Part shown: positions 9,102 through 17,102 of the stretch, in pieces
Numbering within the stretch: position 1 is the stretch's first letter
How the letters are laid out: each line of letters opens with the position of its first letter
Assembly: GCA_036274595.1 (NCBI GenBank)
Contig: DASUFL010000087.1
Span: 72,245 to 136,244, forward strand
Direction of reading: 5' to 3'
Source of the DNA: WS-9 sp036274595
GTDB taxonomy: Bacteria; Eisenbacteria; RBG-16-71-46; SZUA-252
DNA: 64,000 bases
The notes under the pieces: model-generated
Seen by the model: only the letters and a program-made list of their open reading frames with translations
What the model was told of the DNA's origin: nothing
Databases searched by the model: none
Translations under genes and position numbers: made by a program

Positions 9102-9571
9102 GATGCTCCGCGGCCGCGCAAGTCGTAGGCCCGGGCGAGCCAGTCGGCCACGCGCTCGACCTTGGCCACCGAGGCCTCGTCGAACGCGCCGACCTGATGG
9201 CTGTCGATGTCGATCTGGCCGTGGATGACGTCGCCGGACCGGATCAGGACCACGAGCTCGGAACGCGTGGAGACGCTGCAGGCGAGGTAGTTCGTGATCT
9301 CGCGGACGTCGGGAATGTTCATGTTCCGGCGCTCGGCGACCGCGGTGCCGCACACGCCGTTCCCGACCCCGATGAAGACGTGGTCGGTGGGCGCGCCGAC
9401 GAAGGGGCCGAGCCTGAGCATGTTGTCGGAAAAGAGCTCGTAGACGCCGGTCCAGTCGAACCTCGGATCCGTGCGGCTCAAGCCCAGAACGGCCGTCTCG
9501 AGAAGGCGTTCGAGCCCCGCCCCGCTCGCGGCCATCTCGTCCAGGTGGGCGATCAGGTCATCGATTTCCAT
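9098..9571 (-). CDS. GAF-domain protein like free methionine-(R)-sulfoxide reductase
   Basis: This single GAF domain of 157 residues resembles the enzyme that reduces free L-methionine-(R)-S-oxide (fRMsr, E. coli MsrC/YebR). It has GNGVCGTAVAERR and YLACSVSTRSELVVLI, matching the two cysteines of the E. coli enzyme at Cys94 and Cys118, and the closing IHGQIDIDSHQVGAF. The equivalent of Cys84 appears absent (the aligned stretch is TDHVFIG), so the full three-cysteine cycle may be altered or the domain may act as a redox sensor. It precedes and overlaps by four bases the hybrid histidine kinase, so the two are very likely made together. Confidence 0.8.
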   Translation of the reverse strand: MEIDDLIAHLDEMAASGAGLERLLETAVLGLSRTDPRFDWTGVYELFSDNMLRLGPFVGAPTDHVFIGVGNGVCGTAVAERRNMNIPDVREITNYLACSVSTRSELVVLIRSGDVIHGQIDIDSHQVGAFDEASVAKVERVADWLARAYDLRGRGAS

Positions 9572-9667
9572 TCAGCCAAAGATCGGAAGATCGAGGACCG
9601 CTCTTTAGCGTCGGGCGGGGGTCTTCGAAACAGGCAAGTGATTGACGGTAGGCCGATTACCAGGTGC

Positions 9668-9698
9668 GACCCGCCGAAGGGCGGGTCCCGGAACCGGG
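9668..9698 (+). promoter_or_regulatory. tandem hairpins in the leader of the TPR gene
   Basis: GACCCGCC-GAAG-GGCGGGTC (9668-9687) forms an eight-pair stem with a tetraloop. It is followed directly by CCCGG-AA-CCGGG. They sit about 100 bases before the ATG at 9796, without a following U-run, so a leader-RNA or protein-binding role is more likely than termination. I recognise no known riboswitch. Confidence 0.35.
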
Positions 9699-9795
9699 AG
9701 CGGGCCGTACGGGTGGATGACGTTGTGGCTGGGCGGGAGTAGTTTACGTTCGCCCGTCGATGGAATTGCGCCCCAAAACCCCGGAGGAACCTTCG

Positions 9796-11448
9796 ATGCT
9801 GCGCCGCTTCTCCCTCGCGCTCGCAATCGCCGCCTTGGCCGCCCCACCCGCCTTCGCCGCCCAGCACGATCATTCCACGACTCCCGCATCCGGCTCCGGT
9901 GCCGCACCGCTCCTCGAAGGGCTCGGCCAGGTCCATCGCGAGATCAGGACGGGCGCTCCGCTCGCGCAGAGGTATTTCGACCAGGGGCTGCGGCTTGCCT
10001 ACGGCTTCAACCACGAGGAGGCGAAGCGGTCGTTCCTTGAAGCCGCCCGTCTCGACCCGGCGTGCGCCATGGCGTGGTGGGGCGCGGCGCTCGTGCTCGG
10101 CCCGAACATCAACCTGCCCATGAGCGCGGAGGCGGAAACGGAGGCCTACGGCTACGCGCAGCGCGCGCTCGCCTGCCGAGAGGCGGCGCCGCTCGAGCGC
10201 GGGATGGTCGAGGCGCTCGCGAAGCGCTACGACGCGACGGGCGGGATGAATCGCGCCGCGCACGATTCCGCCTATGCGGACGCCATGCGCGCGCTCCACA
10301 AGGCGCAGCCCGCGGATCCCGACGTCGCGGTCCTCACGGCCGAGTCCCTCATGGATCTCCGCCCCTGGGACTACTGGGCCATGGACGGCAAGGCGCAGCC
10401 GGGCACGATGGAGATCGTGTCGATCCTCGAGGGAGTCTTGAAGTCGCACCCGGACCACATCGGGGCGATCCATCTCTACATCCACGCCGTCGAGGAATCG
10501 CCCGAGCCGGGACGCGCCGAGGCCTATGCGGACAAGCTGGCCAAGCTCGCGCCGAATGCGGGGCACCTGGTCCACATGCCGAGCCATATCCATCTGCGCG
10601 TGGGACGCTACGCGGACGCCGTCGACTACAACGCCAAGGCGATCTCGGCGGATCGCGCCTACATCGGGAAGTACAACCCGCCCGGCGTGTATCCGATCAT
10701 GTACTACCCGCACAACATCCACATGCGCTGGTCGGCGCTCCTCTCTTCCGGGCGCCGCGCCGACGCGCTCCAGGCCGCGCGCGATCTCGCGAAGGCCGTT
10801 CCGGACTCGATCGTCGTGGCCATGCCCATGGCGGAGTTCTTCCGTGTGGCGCCCTATCTCACGCAAGCCCGGTTCGGACTCTGGGAGGAGGCGCTGCAAG
10901 AGCCGGCGCCCAGGGCGGGGATGCCCTTCCAGCGCGGCGCGTGGCACTACGCGCGCGGCCTCGCCTACGCCGCGGGAGGCAAGTACGCGGAGGCTCAAGC
11001 GGAGCGGGACAGCGTGTCGGCCATCGCGGCGTCGCTTCCGCCGGACGCATACTTCAGCCTGAATCCTGCCGCGCCGGTCTACCGATTCGCGGCCGCGCAT
11101 CTATCGGGTGAGATCGCGCTCCGGCGCGGGAGCTTGGACGAGGCCATCCAGCTCCTCCAGACCGCTGCCGGAATGCAGGACTCGCTCCACTATGACGAGC
11201 CGCCGGCGTGGCAGCAGACGGCCCGCCAGTCCCTCGGCACGGCGCTCCTCGCGGCGGGACGCGCGGCGGACGCGGAAGCCGTGTATCGTGAGGATCTCGC
11301 GCGCTACCCGGAAACGGGGTGGTCGCTCTACGGCCTCACGCAGGCGCTCCGCGCGGAGGGAAAGACGAAGGAAGCCGCCGAGACCGAGAAGCGCTTCCAG
11401 CGCGCCTGGGCGAAGTCGGACACGAAGCTCGTGGCATCACGGTTCTGA
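9796..11448 (+). CDS. secreted tetratricopeptide-repeat protein
   Basis: This is a 550-residue exported protein made mostly of TPR helices. A signal peptide (MLRRFSLALAIAALAAPPAFA) is followed by a His-rich start (AQHDHS). TPR-like units are visible at FDQGLRLAYGFNHEEAKRSF, HIHLRVGRYADAVDYNAKAI and the C-terminal half, including LYGLTQALRAEGKTKEAAE. The segment LDPACAMAWWGAALVLGPNIN is typical of a widespread TPR family of unknown function. I chose ATG 9796 because GGAGGAACC precedes it at good spacing; the ATG at 9760 would place a non-signal extension before the leader. It probably works as a periplasmic scaffold; the partner is unknown. Confidence 0.85.
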   Translation: MLRRFSLALAIAALAAPPAFAAQHDHSTTPASGSGAAPLLEGLGQVHREIRTGAPLAQRYFDQGLRLAYGFNHEEAKRSFLEAARLDPACAMAWWGAALVLGPNINLPMSAEAETEAYGYAQRALACREAAPLERGMVEALAKRYDATGGMNRAAHDSAYADAMRALHKAQPADPDVAVLTAESLMDLRPWDYWAMDGKAQPGTMEIVSILEGVLKSHPDHIGAIHLYIHAVEESPEPGRAEAYADKLAKLAPNAGHLVHMPSHIHLRVGRYADAVDYNAKAISADRAYIGKYNPPGVYPIMYYPHNIHMRWSALLSSGRRADALQAARDLAKAVPDSIVVAMPMAEFFRVAPYLTQARFGLWEEALQEPAPRAGMPFQRGAWHYARGLAYAAGGKYAEAQAERDSVSAIAASLPPDAYFSLNPAAPVYRFAAAHLSGEIALRRGSLDEAIQLLQTAAGMQDSLHYDEPPAWQQTARQSLGTALLAAGRAADAEAVYREDLARYPETGWSLYGLTQALRAEGKTKEAAETEKRFQRAWAKSDTKLVASRF

Positions 11449-11484
11449 ACTGAAGCGGGGGCCCGCGCTCGCGCGGGAGACGCG

Positions 11485-12117
11485 ATGGATCGGCCCAGCA
11501 TCCTGACCTTCGACATCTTCGGCACCGTCCTCGACTGGCGCCAGGGTCTCGTCGACGCCGCGGCCGCGCACGGCATCGACGTCGACGACCAGCGCTTTCA
11601 GGCGGTGATCGATCACCAGGCGCGTGCCGAGTCGGGTCCCTACCGGTCCTATGCGGAGATCGCGGCCGACAGCCTGGTCCAGGTGCTCCGCATGCCCAAG
11701 AAAGCCGCGCGCACGATCGCGGACCAGGCCGGGGCGTGGCCGCTCTTCCCCGATGCCGCCGACGGATTGCGCGCGCTCATGCGGATCGCCCCCTGCGTCG
11801 CGATGACGAACAGCGATCAGAGCCATGGCAAGCAGGTGCAGGACCAGCTCGGATTCCGGCTCAACGGATGGATCTGCGCCGAGGACGTGCGCTGCTACAA
11901 GCCGGCGCCCGAATTCTGGACCGCGGTGTCGTCGAGGCGTGGAGTGCCGTTCGGGAGCAGCTGGTGGCACATCTCGGCGTACGCGGACTACGACATGGCG
12001 ACCGCGGGGCGCCTGGGGCTCACGACGGTTTTCATCGAGCGCGACCATAACGTTTGGGGGCCGTCCACGCTCTCGGCCCCCAATCTGCGTGCGCTCGCCG
12101 TGATGCTCGCGGGCTAG
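11485..12117 (+). CDS. haloacid-dehalogenase-type HAD hydrolase
   Basis: This 210-residue HAD-superfamily hydrolase is closest in layout to type II haloacid dehalogenases. Motif I is LTFDIFGTVLDWR with the nucleophile Asp. Motif II is AMTNSD, and motif III supplies the Lys in CYKPAPEFW. The late acidic motif is WHISAYADYDMATAGRLG, close to the usual 'GD..GA...G' but with A-Y-A-D-Y-D in place of the first residues. The second residue after the nucleophile is Phe rather than Asp, the pattern of dehalogenases rather than phosphatases. Substrate and natural role cannot be read. It lies 36 bases after the TPR gene, probably in the same transcript. Confidence 0.82.
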   Translation: MDRPSILTFDIFGTVLDWRQGLVDAAAAHGIDVDDQRFQAVIDHQARAESGPYRSYAEIAADSLVQVLRMPKKAARTIADQAGAWPLFPDAADGLRALMRIAPCVAMTNSDQSHGKQVQDQLGFRLNGWICAEDVRCYKPAPEFWTAVSSRRGVPFGSSWWHISAYADYDMATAGRLGLTTVFIERDHNVWGPSTLSAPNLRALAVMLAG

Positions 12118-12151
12118 AGAGGCGCACCGCCCGGCCCGCGCTCGGGCGCGC

Positions 12152-13126
12152 TTACCAGCGCGCGCGCTTCCCTCTCGTATCCACGTGCACGAACGGGCCG
12201 TGCGCGGCCGTGGCGGGATAGGCGGAGAGTCCGCCGATCAGCTCGGGGTGGGTCGCCTCCACACTCTCCGCGACCTGGAAGAGAACCCGCGCGTCCGCGA
12301 TCGTCACCTTCCCATCGCCGTTCAGATCGTCCATCTGGCCGTTCCCATCCGCGTCCACGAACACGTCCGACGCGTCGCCATACATGTGGCGGCTCAGGCG
12401 CGCGCGTCCGCCCGGGCCAACTTCGAGCGCGTTGTACTGCGGCGTGCGGAATCCGGACATCACGTGCAGCTTGTTCGGAAGACCGCGGCGGTCGAGCTCC
12501 TGGGAGATCAGCTCGAGCTTGTCGACGAGCTTGGGCCGGATGACGAGCGCCTTCGGCCACACCGCGCGCTGGTCGTGCGTGAGGAAATCGCGGAGGTGGA
12601 AGTGCTCGGACACGGGCGTGTCCTCGTTGTCCGGCGTGACCTCGATCACCCCCGCGGGCCGCTCGTACATGGGATTCCCCGTGGGTGCGGGCCAGCTCCC
12701 GACGTGATAGCTCCCGATCATGGCGCCGCGCTGGGAATCGTACGGATGCATCGCGACCACGTAGAAGGAATCACCCGTCGGCGTCGCGAGCCGGATCGGG
12801 TGAACCCCCGGATCGGAGATCGGGGCGCCCGACGAGAGCAGGGACAAGGTGGCGTTCGACCGGAGCGCGTCGGGCGTGTCGACCACGGCGCGGAGGCTCC
12901 CGGACAGACCGAGCCATGCCGCCGGAACGGGCTGCTTGTCCGGCACGGCCGCCGGGGTCTCGGCCGCCGGCGTCACCACGGTCGGCATCCCGGACGTGTC
13001 GGCGGACGCCAGGGAGATTCCGTACGTCACGCCCCAGACCGCCGCGAACACGAGAACGAACAGGACCGCGCCATGGAGCGCGGCGGCGGCGATCGACTTC
13101 TTGTGGTGATGCAGGAGGTGTTTCAT
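12152..13126 (-). CDS. membrane-anchored M15/DUF882-type peptidase with calcium-loop insert
   Basis: This is a 324-residue envelope protein with an N-terminal transmembrane anchor (about residues 15-42) and a C-terminal domain like D-Ala-D-Ala carboxypeptidases of family M15A (YcbK/DUF882). Zinc-site motifs are visible: GFRTPQYN, SRHMYGDASDV (the S-x-H-x-x-G-x-A-x-D pattern) and FVHVDTRGKRARW at the C-terminus. Between the His-Asp motif and the last His lies DADGNGQMDDLNGDGKVTIA, two EF-hand-like or dockerin-like calcium loops followed by a helix. That is unusual inside this catalytic domain. It probably trims peptidoglycan peptides in the periplasm. It has its own promoter region (13127-13264) and runs towards the HAD gene. 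Confidence 0.82.
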   Translation of the reverse strand: MKHLLHHHKKSIAAAALHGAVLFVLVFAAVWGVTYGISLASADTSGMPTVVTPAAETPAAVPDKQPVPAAWLGLSGSLRAVVDTPDALRSNATLSLLSSGAPISDPGVHPIRLATPTGDSFYVVAMHPYDSQRGAMIGSYHVGSWPAPTGNPMYERPAGVIEVTPDNEDTPVSEHFHLRDFLTHDQRAVWPKALVIRPKLVDKLELISQELDRRGLPNKLHVMSGFRTPQYNALEVGPGGRARLSRHMYGDASDVFVDADGNGQMDDLNGDGKVTIADARVLFQVAESVEATHPELIGGLSAYPATAAHGPFVHVDTRGKRARW

Positions 13127-13215
13127 GGGACACCGGCCTTCCGAGGATTCACGATTTCGGCGAGGGGCCCGTCCGGAGGTACCGGACAGGGGCGATCGAC
13201 ACCAGCTATTTGGAT

Positions 13216-13229
13216 GGCCCCCGGGGGCC
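13216..13229 (-). terminator. possible weak terminator after proline dehydrogenase
   Basis: GGCCC-CCGG-GGGCC is a perfect GC-rich palindrome, 36 bases past the proline dehydrogenase stop. On the minus strand it is followed by ATCCAAATAG rather than a clear U-run, so factor-independent termination would be weak. It could end the long nos-to-proline-dehydrogenase transcript. Confidence 0.3.
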
Positions 13230-13264
13230 CTGGGGTTCAGCGAAATCGACGGTCCGAGATCTCG

Positions 13265-14185
13265 CTATTTCCCTGTGAGAAGGGCTCTTAGCACGAAGCC
13301 CACGTTGGCCGGGCGCTCGGCGAGCCGGCGCATGAAATAGGGCACCCACTCGGTGCCGAACGAGACGTAGACACGCATTTGAACCCCTTCCCGGGCGAGC
13401 TTCTCCTGAAGATCGCGCCGGACCCCGAAGAGCATCTGGACCTCCCACTGGTCCCCCCGTAGGGACCGTTCCCGAGCGAGCTCCTTGGCCCGCGCGATGA
13501 GCCTGTCGTCGTGGGTCGCGACCGCGGGATAGAAGCCATTGGCGAACAGGGTGCCGAGGAGGTCCGAGTAGCTCTGATCGACTTGGCGCTTCTCCTGGAA
13601 CGCGACGTCGGCGGGCTCGTTGTACGCCCCCTTCACGAGGCGAATCTTGGGATGGTAGGGCTCGAGCCGCTTCAGGTCCGATGCGGTGCGCCGCAGATAC
13701 GACTGAACGGCGAGGCCGACATTCGGGTACGCCCGCCGCACGTGCTCGAAGAGGTCGATGGTCGCGCCGCTCACCGCCGAGTGCTCCATGTCGATCTCGA
13801 CCACCGTGCCCATGGCCTGCGCCTGCGCGGCGAGCCGGCCGGTCAGATCGCGGCAGAGATCGGGCGCGAGCTCGAGCCCGAGCTGGGTCGGCTTGACCGT
13901 GATCGTCCCCGCGATCTTTCGCGCGGCCATCTCGCGGAGGAGCCGCTCGTACGAGGCGCACGTGGCCTCGACTTCCTCCCGGCTCTTCACGTACTCGCCG
14001 AGCTGGTTCATGACGACGAGAAGACCGCGCGCGTTGAGCTCCTGCGCGACCTGGAGCGCCTCTTCCACGGTCTCGCCCGCGATGAACCGGCGCGCGAAGC
14101 CGAGGCGCATTCCCGTCCTGGCGATGGGGCGCGTCAAGGAGGGCTTGCCGGAGAGCCAGATCAGGAAATCCCGTGCGATCGCCAT
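13265..14185 (-). CDS. proline dehydrogenase
   Basis: This 306-residue FAD enzyme oxidises L-proline to pyrroline-5-carboxylate and passes electrons to the quinone pool. It has the length of monofunctional bacterial proline dehydrogenases. Family hallmarks are ISVKPTQ-like ITVKPTQLGL, VVEIDMEHSA, LAVQSYLRRT, IRLVKGAYNEP, VATHDDRLI, VQMLFGVR and the C-terminal YFMRRLAERPAN substrate-binding helix. All expected catalytic segments are present. It begins 28 bases after the nnrS stop on the same strand with no obvious terminator between, so it may be read through from the nos operon. That could feed electrons from proline into respiration. No P5C dehydrogenase is in the window. Confidence 0.93.
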   Translation of the reverse strand: MAIARDFLIWLSGKPSLTRPIARTGMRLGFARRFIAGETVEEALQVAQELNARGLLVVMNQLGEYVKSREEVEATCASYERLLREMAARKIAGTITVKPTQLGLELAPDLCRDLTGRLAAQAQAMGTVVEIDMEHSAVSGATIDLFEHVRRAYPNVGLAVQSYLRRTASDLKRLEPYHPKIRLVKGAYNEPADVAFQEKRQVDQSYSDLLGTLFANGFYPAVATHDDRLIARAKELARERSLRGDQWEVQMLFGVRRDLQEKLAREGVQMRVYVSFGTEWVPYFMRRLAERPANVGFVLRALLTGK

Positions 14186-14213
14186 CGGGCCGTACTCTAC
14201 TCGATCAGGGCGC

Positions 14214-15416
14214 CTACGGCGACGGCGACAAGGGCAGCGGTCGGCCGAGACCTGCCGGCTTGGGCGCGGGTAGCGGTTGCCGCGCGATGCGGAGAAAAGC
14301 GCGGCGTCCCCAGAGGATCCACGCCAGCACCCAGAGGAGTCCCGCGATCCCGTAGAGGGGCGTCTTCGCCGAGGTGACCTCCGACAGGACCCGAACGAGC
14401 GCGGCGGCGAGGATGAGCGTGGGTGAATCCCACCGGAGCACGCGCGACTCGTCTCCTCGCGGCCAGGGACCGTGCGTCACGACGACGCGCGTTGCGATGC
14501 CCTGGATGAGAAGCCCGAATCCACCGAGGAAGATCAGGTGATCGCCGACCAGACTCGTGGGCGCCGCGGCGCCGAGGAGAAGGCCCGCCGCGAGACTGAA
14601 GCCGGCGAGCTTGAGCACGGTCGAAACGCGGTCGCTTCGCTGCAGGGGGCGCGCGATCTTCCAGACGAGGATCAAGACCGGTACGCCCACGAGCGCGCGC
14701 AGCCACGCGGCAGGCGCGGCGGCGCCGAGGGATTCGAATAGGGCGGCGGCGACGAGGAACGAGAGGAGCGTGCCGTAGAGGAAGCGTCGCGGGCGCCGCT
14801 CGCCCGGGCGAGCGATGCCCGGGATCTCGAGCGGCTGTCGCATCGCGCTGAACGTCGGCACCAGCAATCCCCCTATTCCGAGCACGATCGAGAGCATCAT
14901 GCCGTGTGTCAGGAGCCTGAGCGGCGCGCGCGGCGCGGGCTCGGGAGCGATCCCGAGCGCGACGAGCACCCCCCACGCGCTCCCGACGACGCCGAAGAGG
15001 AATCCCGCGAGCACGAACAGGAATTCCTCCGGAGGCGCGCCGCGCCGGTCCGGCATACGCCGCGAGATCGAGGTGATGAGGAACAGGAGCGCCGCGAGGA
15101 ACCCGGCCTGCGGCACGCCCGCGATCCCGAAGCCGGCGGACACCGCCACGGCGAGCAGGAGCGCGACGACGACCAGCGTCTCCCACGGCTCCGTCTTCCT
15201 CGTGTGATGGAACTGCGGGTAGGCGGTGAGCATGAACCCGAGAACGAACGAAGCGAGGAATCCTTGGACCATGAGCGTCCAGTGGAGCGTCGCGGGATAC
15301 GCGATCCATCCCGCGGCGTGGAGCGGCCAGACGAGAGCAGCCGCGACCGCTTCGAGAATGCCGAGGGTGAAGAGGGGCCGGTAGGGCTCCGCGACGAAGC
15401 GCCGGAGCGTGCCCAT
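14214..15416 (-). CDS. nnrS: NnrS family heme-copper membrane protein
   Basis: This is a 400-residue protein with about twelve transmembrane helices and the NnrS pattern: EPYRPLFTLG at the N-terminus, HWTLMVQGFLASFVLGFMLT, LLTHGMMLSIVLGIGGLLVP and GDHLIFLGGFGLLIQGIATR. NnrS proteins are heme- and copper-containing membrane proteins linked to resistance to nitric oxide and found beside denitrification genes. Its place at the end of the nos operon fits that role. The start is the ATG at 15416, which shares a base with the stop of nosY (TGATG); the longer open frame upstream lies in other genes. The Pro-rich C-terminal tail is not conserved in appearance. Confidence 0.88.
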   Translation of the reverse strand: MGTLRRFVAEPYRPLFTLGILEAVAAALVWPLHAAGWIAYPATLHWTLMVQGFLASFVLGFMLTAYPQFHHTRKTEPWETLVVVALLLAVAVSAGFGIAGVPQAGFLAALLFLITSISRRMPDRRGAPPEEFLFVLAGFLFGVVGSAWGVLVALGIAPEPAPRAPLRLLTHGMMLSIVLGIGGLLVPTFSAMRQPLEIPGIARPGERRPRRFLYGTLLSFLVAAALFESLGAAAPAAWLRALVGVPVLILVWKIARPLQRSDRVSTVLKLAGFSLAAGLLLGAAAPTSLVGDHLIFLGGFGLLIQGIATRVVVTHGPWPRGDESRVLRWDSPTLILAAALVRVLSEVTSAKTPLYGIAGLLWVLAWILWGRRAFLRIARQPLPAPKPAGLGRPLPLSPSP

Positions 15417-16255
15417 CACCAGTCCCGCGCGTGGATGATGCGCCCCGCCATCCAGAGCGGCGCGGCCGTCTCGACGAGGAGAACCGCGAGACCTAGCGCC
15501 GCGCCTCCGACCGTTCCGAAGAACCCGACGAGCACGGCCGAGGTCGGGCCGAGGAGCGCTCCCGATCCCACGGCCAAGGTCGTGAGGACGCGCACGAGGT
15601 CCACGGGATTGACGAGGAGCGCCGGCAGGAGCACCGCCTGGAGCGGCGCGCCGTGGAGGAGCGCGGTCGCCCCCAGGATGACGAGATCGTAGGCCACCAC
15701 CATCAGAAGCCAGAGCGTGAGCGCGGCCGACATCGCCTTCAGGCGATCGGGCCAGATCGCGGCGAGGAGGAGCGCGGCGGACACGGAGAGCCATCCGAGC
15801 GCGATCGACAGGAACGTGAGCACGAGGAACGCGGGGGCTTGCGCGGCGCCCGCGTTCCACGCCACGACGAGCCCTCCACCTCCGAACCCGACCGCCTGCG
15901 CCACGGTGAGGGCCGCCCCAAGCCCGAGGAACTTCCCGGCGAGCACCTCCCCGCGGGCGACGGGCTGGGCCAGGAGGAGCGACAGCGACTCGGCGTCCCC
16001 GCTCAGGCTGGTCACGCCGAGGAGGAGCGCCGCGAGCGGGACGAGGAAGAGCGAGAGATTGAGAAGACTCAGGGTGACGCGCGCGAATCCCTGGAAGCCC
16101 ACCTCCTGGCTCTGCGCGAGTCCGAAGAAGGAGAGCGCCAGGACGACGAGCGCGAAGAGGATCGAGAAGAGGAAGAGCCAGCGCGACTCGATCGTGCGCC
16201 GGTACTCCTCGCGCGCGATGACCAGGATGCGGTGCATGGACCCGTCGGCGCGCAT
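15416..16255 (-). CDS. nosY: NosY-type ABC transporter permease
   Basis: This 279-residue permease has six or seven helices and would pair with the NosF ATPase. With NosD, NosFY is needed to mature the Cu-Z sulfide-bridged site of nitrous oxide reductase. Visible: ILVIAREEYRRTIESRWLFL at the N-terminus, as in ABC-2 permeases of the NosY/gliding type, then LSLLLAQPVARGEVLAGKFLG, the cytoplasmic coupling segment of the family. The start at 16255 overlaps the stop of the cupredoxin-like gene (TGATG). An internal Met at residue 7 is an alternative. Confidence 0.9.
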   Translation of the reverse strand: MRADGSMHRILVIAREEYRRTIESRWLFLFSILFALVVLALSFFGLAQSQEVGFQGFARVTLSLLNLSLFLVPLAALLLGVTSLSGDAESLSLLLAQPVARGEVLAGKFLGLGAALTVAQAVGFGGGGLVVAWNAGAAQAPAFLVLTFLSIALGWLSVSAALLLAAIWPDRLKAMSAALTLWLLMVVAYDLVILGATALLHGAPLQAVLLPALLVNPVDLVRVLTTLAVGSGALLGPTSAVLVGFFGTVGGAALGLAVLLVETAAPLWMAGRIIHARDW

Positions 16256-16674
16256 CAGCGATGCCCCTTGATGAGGTGAGATCCCGCGACCCGGAGCCGG
16301 CCGGCGGGGCGGCCGTCCACCAGCCACGCGAAATCCTCCCCCGGCCGATCGGCGGTGAACTCCGCGCGGGCCGCGGTGACCCCCGCCACGTGGAGCGGGG
16401 AGAGACGGCCTTCGTAGCCGGCGAGCGTGAGCTCGATTGGCTCGTGCCCGTCGTTGACAACCTCGAGCGCGACCTTGGCGCCGAGCGGCACCACGGACTC
16501 GCCCGGCGTGATCGCTCCGTCCCGGACGTGAATCGACACGGGCACGCGCGCCACGGCGGTGGTCGCCGATGCGGGCGTTTGGCCCGGGCGCATCCAGCCC
16601 GAGTGCGCCAGGAAGCTGAGCGCCATCCCGAGCGCGAGCGCCGCGACCAGGAGGACGAGATAGCGGCGCGTCAT
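16255..16674 (-). CDS. membrane-anchored cupredoxin-like protein of the nos operon
   Basis: This 139-residue protein has an N-terminal transmembrane or signal anchor (YLVLLVAALALGMALSFL) and one small beta-sandwich that reads like a cupredoxin: TPGESVVPLGAKVALEVVN, then ELTLAGYE and FTADRPGEDFAWLVDG. The usual C-x(n)-H-x(n)-M copper loop is missing; the only late histidines are in the tail GSHLIKGHR. It may therefore be a degenerate or differently liganded domain, possibly binding copper for delivery. It overlaps nosL by four bases (ATGA) and nosY by one, so it belongs to the NosZ maturation set. I do not know a name for it. Confidence 0.65.
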   Translation of the reverse strand: MTRRYLVLLVAALALGMALSFLAHSGWMRPGQTPASATTAVARVPVSIHVRDGAITPGESVVPLGAKVALEVVNDGHEPIELTLAGYEGRLSPLHVAGVTAARAEFTADRPGEDFAWLVDGRPAGRLRVAGSHLIKGHR

Positions 16675-17102
16675 GACTTGGCTCTCCCGACGAACTCGTG
16701 CCAGCGCCCGACGCGACCGTTGGTCTGGGCGCCGACGTCCCGGGCCGATGCCTCGGTGGCGAACGCGGCCAGGCCGCCGCCCATCGGCGTCGGAAACGAG
16801 CCCTGCACCACCCAGACCGTATCGGCGAGACAGAGCTGCGCCTGGTCGTAGTCGGGAAGGAAGATCGATTCGCCGGGTCGCGCGGGACCTTCGCGGAGCA
16901 GGCACTCGATCGAATCGAACTGGCGGTAGTGTCCGCGGCTCCCGCGCACGCACGCGAAGTGCGTGTCCCGGATGCTCATCCCGCACGACACGCATGGCGC
17001 GCCGACGTGAACCCGCGGAGGGCCGCTCCGGTCGCAGCCGAGGGTCAGGAAGAGGGCCGCCGTCACGAGCCACCCCGTGAGCGTCCGGTGACCGCTACGC
17101 AT
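16671..17102 (-). CDS. nosL: NosL copper-binding lipoprotein
   Basis: NosL is a periplasmic lipoprotein that delivers Cu(I) for assembly of nitrous oxide reductase. The 143-residue product has a lipobox (FLTLGC) and the NosL core CVSCGMSIRDTHFACV, whose Cys-x-x-Cys-Gly-Met resembles the copper site. It continues with FDSIECLL and the closing MGGGLAAFATEASAR, which matches the family's 'M-G-x-x-x-x-A-F' ending. Its ATG lies inside the end of nosF (eight-base overlap) and its stop overlaps the next start in ATGA. Confidence 0.92.
   Translation of the reverse strand: MRSGHRTLTGWLVTAALFLTLGCDRSGPPRVHVGAPCVSCGMSIRDTHFACVRGSRGHYRQFDSIECLLREGPARPGESIFLPDYDQAQLCLADTVWVVQGSFPTPMGGGLAAFATEASARDVGAQTNGRVGRWHEFVGRAKS

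Noticed and set aside
7050..9128. A 692-residue plus-strand frame over the histidine kinase
   Set aside because: Antisense shadow of a gene with every expected sensor-kinase motif; composition typical of shadow frames in high-GC DNA.
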